DNA of 39,774 bases, taken from IMG/VR virus record IMGVR_UViG_3300030385_001667, positions 1 through 39,774 of that record; one strand, written 5' to 3'. Within the stretch, counting starts at the first letter, position 1. The number at the start of each line of letters is the position of its first letter. Under the pieces are notes generated by a model. That model ran no database searches. It saw nothing but the letters and a program-made list of their open reading frames with translations, and was not told the origin of the DNA. Origin of the DNA: a virus. This document shows positions 37,379 to 39,774 of the stretch, piece by piece. The position numbers and the translations under genes are program-made.

Positions 37379-39594
37379 TGGCCGAATATAAAAAGGCAGA
37401 TTTAAAAAGTAAGCTAGAAATTGATCTAGCTGATAATGATACTGGTGCTATTACAGCTAAAACTATTAGAAACAGTATGTTACATATTGTTGATTCCGTT
37501 ACTCCTATTATTGCTAGCGGAAGTGACAATTACTACAAGTATTCTCTTGACATTAGAGATAGTGGAGTAACGACCGCAAATAGCGCCCTCAATATGATCC
37601 ATTCTCAGTGGGATGGCAATAGTGTTTCCAGTATTGAATTTGTTTCTGGGAATGACACCACAAACAAACAAGACGGTGGTATCAATTTTTACACTTCTAA
37701 TTCTGGGGTGGCAATTGGCGGGGTGGGAAAACAAAAAAGAGTTTCCATTAAGCCAGATGGTCAAGTTCATATCTATGGCAGCGGAGTAAACCCGCCAATT
37801 AGAATAGACCGTTCTCATCCAGAATCTGGGGTAGCTATTTATGTTCGTACTAGCCCCAACCTTTTGGCTGCTGGTAGCGGAACCAATATGAATTTTGGCC
37901 ACTTTGATGCCAGAACAAACACCCTAGCAAAAAGATTTACTGTTGATACTGACGGCAAATTCGGAATAGGTCACGAATATCCTTCCGAACCACTACACGT
38001 TAGGGCGTCTGGTAATGCTTTGAGACTTGATTTTCAAAGCTCTTTAACTAATACCGCAGATGTAATCATATCTAAATACAAAGGCGGCGAAGCCGTCACT
38101 CAAGATAATTTGTTAGCCACCTTTGGGTTGGGCGTAGACACAAACGCCAGCGGGACTGCTAGGTTCTTTATCGGGTATGACGATGATAGAAAACACAGGG
38201 TTAATTTCGGAGAGGCACTGTTTGTTGTTACTAGCGGAGGCAAAGCCTCAGTGGGTTCGCTTTATCCAAAAGAACAATTTGTAGTTGGAGACGACATTGG
38301 TAAGCACACCGTGGCGAGCGGTGATCGAGCTTTGGTTGTTGGCGCACAATATGGAAATGCGGAGTTGTTTATTGGTTCTGGAAACACAAATACTAACATC
38401 TCTAATTTTACTCGCTTTAGATGGAACAGTTCCACAAAACAACAAATCGTAGAGACAAGATCCGCTGGAGTAACAAGACACAACCAACTCATACTAGATT
38501 CCACAAACAATAACATAGGGTTCGCAAGTTCTGGGGTTCGACGAACAGACTGGCGACCTTTATTTAACACACATGTGTACGCTAGCGGAGCAACCACCAC
38601 CGCCTTGGAGACACCAATAGGTAGCCAATCTGCAATCTATATCGGCTCAAATACTTCTGGGAGTGGAGATCCTTTGATTGGAAATTGGTCTACCATTGGC
38701 TATAAGGCATATATTGGTGATGATACAGAAGATGTATTAAAGATAAATAACTCTGGGTCGTTTGTTCCTAGCCACTTGACTATTGATCGTGAAGGTCGCG
38801 TTGGTATTAATACCGATGCACCTTACGATAATTTCGTTGCTGGAACAAATTATTTCCACGTTAAAGGCAACGATGCCTCAATGATGGTGGGTGATAATGC
38901 CACGTATTCAGCGCTCAGGCTGCTTGGTTCTAGAAGTACAACTGACGCGGCTTATATACAAGCTGGAACTAGCGCTGCTGATACTGGCGCTAAATTAGTG
39001 ATTAGTAGATTTGATAGCGACACTTCTAATATTTCAGAGCTTCTTGTTAGATCTGATAAAACAACCTACTATGGCAACATAGCCCTCAACGATAAATACC
39101 TTAGTAATGATGGTGGAGATGAAGGTATCAGGGTTACAGATGCTGGAAAGGTTGGTATTAATGTAGCAGTCCCAGCATATGAACTACAGTTAAGTAGTAA
39201 TTCTGCTGCTAAACCGATAAGTTCTGTTTGGGCTGTTGTTTCTGATGAAAGAGTTAAAACTGATATCTTGGACGTTGCCGGGGGCTTAGACAAGATTGAT
39301 GCCTTAAGGCCCGTTAAGTTTAAGTACATAGATGACTACTGCGATTGTCATGATGGCGTAGAGTCGGACACGTACTATTACAACTTTATTGCTCAAGAAG
39401 TAGCAATAGAATTCCCTGAAGCCGTGACGGAAAGCGATCAAGATATATTGGATCATGAAACTGGCGAACTTTTAGTTGAGAACGTCAAGGTTTTGGATTC
39501 TCATATGATTAATGTTTACCTAGTTTCCGCAATCAAAGAGCTTAAAGCTGAACTTGATACGGCTAAAGCAAGAATAACCGAATTAGAATCCTAA
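37378..39594 (+). CDS. Tail fibre with C-terminal S74 chaperone domain
   Basis: A 738-residue protein. N-terminal MAEYKKADLKSKLEIDLADN with ITAKTIRNSMLHIVDS (attachment-like motif), a beta-rich body with repeats (FGIGHEYPSEPLHVRASGNA, RVGINTDAP), and a C-terminal peptidase S74 intramolecular chaperone: VSDERVKTDI (Ser near 622, cleavage site), then FIAQEVAIEFPEAV and a final coiled coil (IKELKAELDTAKARITELES). S74 domains trimerise the fibre and cut themselves off. Binds host surface. Confidence 0.92.
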   Translation: MAEYKKADLKSKLEIDLADNDTGAITAKTIRNSMLHIVDSVTPIIASGSDNYYKYSLDIRDSGVTTANSALNMIHSQWDGNSVSSIEFVSGNDTTNKQDGGINFYTSNSGVAIGGVGKQKRVSIKPDGQVHIYGSGVNPPIRIDRSHPESGVAIYVRTSPNLLAAGSGTNMNFGHFDARTNTLAKRFTVDTDGKFGIGHEYPSEPLHVRASGNALRLDFQSSLTNTADVIISKYKGGEAVTQDNLLATFGLGVDTNASGTARFFIGYDDDRKHRVNFGEALFVVTSGGKASVGSLYPKEQFVVGDDIGKHTVASGDRALVVGAQYGNAELFIGSGNTNTNISNFTRFRWNSSTKQQIVETRSAGVTRHNQLILDSTNNNIGFASSGVRRTDWRPLFNTHVYASGATTTALETPIGSQSAIYIGSNTSGSGDPLIGNWSTIGYKAYIGDDTEDVLKINNSGSFVPSHLTIDREGRVGINTDAPYDNFVAGTNYFHVKGNDASMMVGDNATYSALRLLGSRSTTDAAYIQAGTSAADTGAKLVISRFDSDTSNISELLVRSDKTTYYGNIALNDKYLSNDGGDEGIRVTDAGKVGINVAVPAYELQLSSNSAAKPISSVWAVVSDERVKTDILDVAGGLDKIDALRPVKFKYIDDYCDCHDGVESDTYYYNFIAQEVAIEFPEAVTESDQDILDHETGELLVENVKVLDSHMINVYLVSAIKELKAELDTAKARITELES

Positions 39595-39608
39595 TAAGGA
39601 GATAAAAA

Positions 39609-39774
39609 ATGGCTGATGTAACTACAAACGTAAGAGTAACCGCAGATGCTGCCTCAAGAAATGGTAGTGTTATTGTCGGCGCACCAAAGGGCGCTAAAAC
39701 CGACGCAATTGGAACTAACTATAGAATAAGGGCTGGCGGAGAAGCCGCCACAGCAACAATTACTTTTTCTGGGG
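39609..39774 (+). CDS. Hypothetical structural protein, 3' end outside window
   Basis: Starts MADVTTNVRVTADAASRNGS after TAAGGAGATAAAAA and is open to the window edge (55 residues). Ala/Thr/Gly-rich, probably another virion protein in the fibre operon. Not recognised. Confidence 0.65.
   Translation, partial: MADVTTNVRVTADAASRNGSVIVGAPKGAKTDAIGTNYRIRAGGEAATATITFSG

Overview
This window is part of the genome of a tailed bacteriophage (or a prophage-like element). It has a large-terminase, portal, prohead protease/scaffold, major capsid, neck and tail-fibre series, a phage-type sigma factor, two tRNAs and a dense arm of very small genes. No ribosomal, plasmid or host metabolic backbone is visible. 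The host cannot be named from the sequence. The early promoters look like ordinary bacterial -35/-10 promoters, and all three stop codons are used normally.

Left arm (1-12.7 kb, genes almost all on the minus strand): about 35 small genes, mostly 20-115 residues and mostly of unknown function, in short overlapping operons. Many encode single-pass membrane peptides, a lipoprotein, or small zinc-knuckle-like or acidic proteins. They are punctuated about once per kilobase by eleven copies of a 17-bp-arm hairpin with a conserved 3' flank. Also present are TTGAC-N16/17-TATAAT-type promoters, rho-independent terminators, two families of conserved ribosome-binding/start sequences, perfect palindromes and short tandem repeats. 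Three related gene-free segments (4.06-4.65, 6.84-7.19 and 8.77-9.11 kb) share a roughly 60-nt motif whose helices show compensatory base changes, so they look like structured RNAs. The first is driven by a near-consensus promoter and runs into tRNA-Asp and tRNA-His. A fourth, unrelated gene-free stretch lies at 1.4-1.88 kb.

Junction (about 12.0-12.76 kb): an HNH nuclease gene and a small gene point left. A -10-like sequence starts the rightward late region.

Right arm (12.76-39.77 kb, all plus strand): a late sigma factor of the T4 gp55 kind, a helix-turn-helix/coiled-coil protein that may be the small terminase, then a block of accessory genes (sulfotransferase-like protein, GDP-mannose 4,6-dehydratase, archaeal-type (type II) glyceraldehyde-3-phosphate dehydrogenase, HNH nuclease, glycosyltransferase-like protein, ERCC4-type nuclease). 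The large terminase, portal, protease-scaffold fusion, a head protein, major capsid protein, a 2550-residue repeat fibre, several small virion proteins, a neck-like protein and an S74-chaperone fibre follow. The motif TGGTGTATAAT, with no visible -35, precedes the portal, the protease and the post-capsid operon, and a variant precedes the sigma-factor operon. This fits a sigma factor that lacks region 4.

The most interesting points are the hairpin punctuation system, the repeated structured RNAs with covariation, and the archaeal-type GAPDH within a sugar/sulfate accessory cluster.
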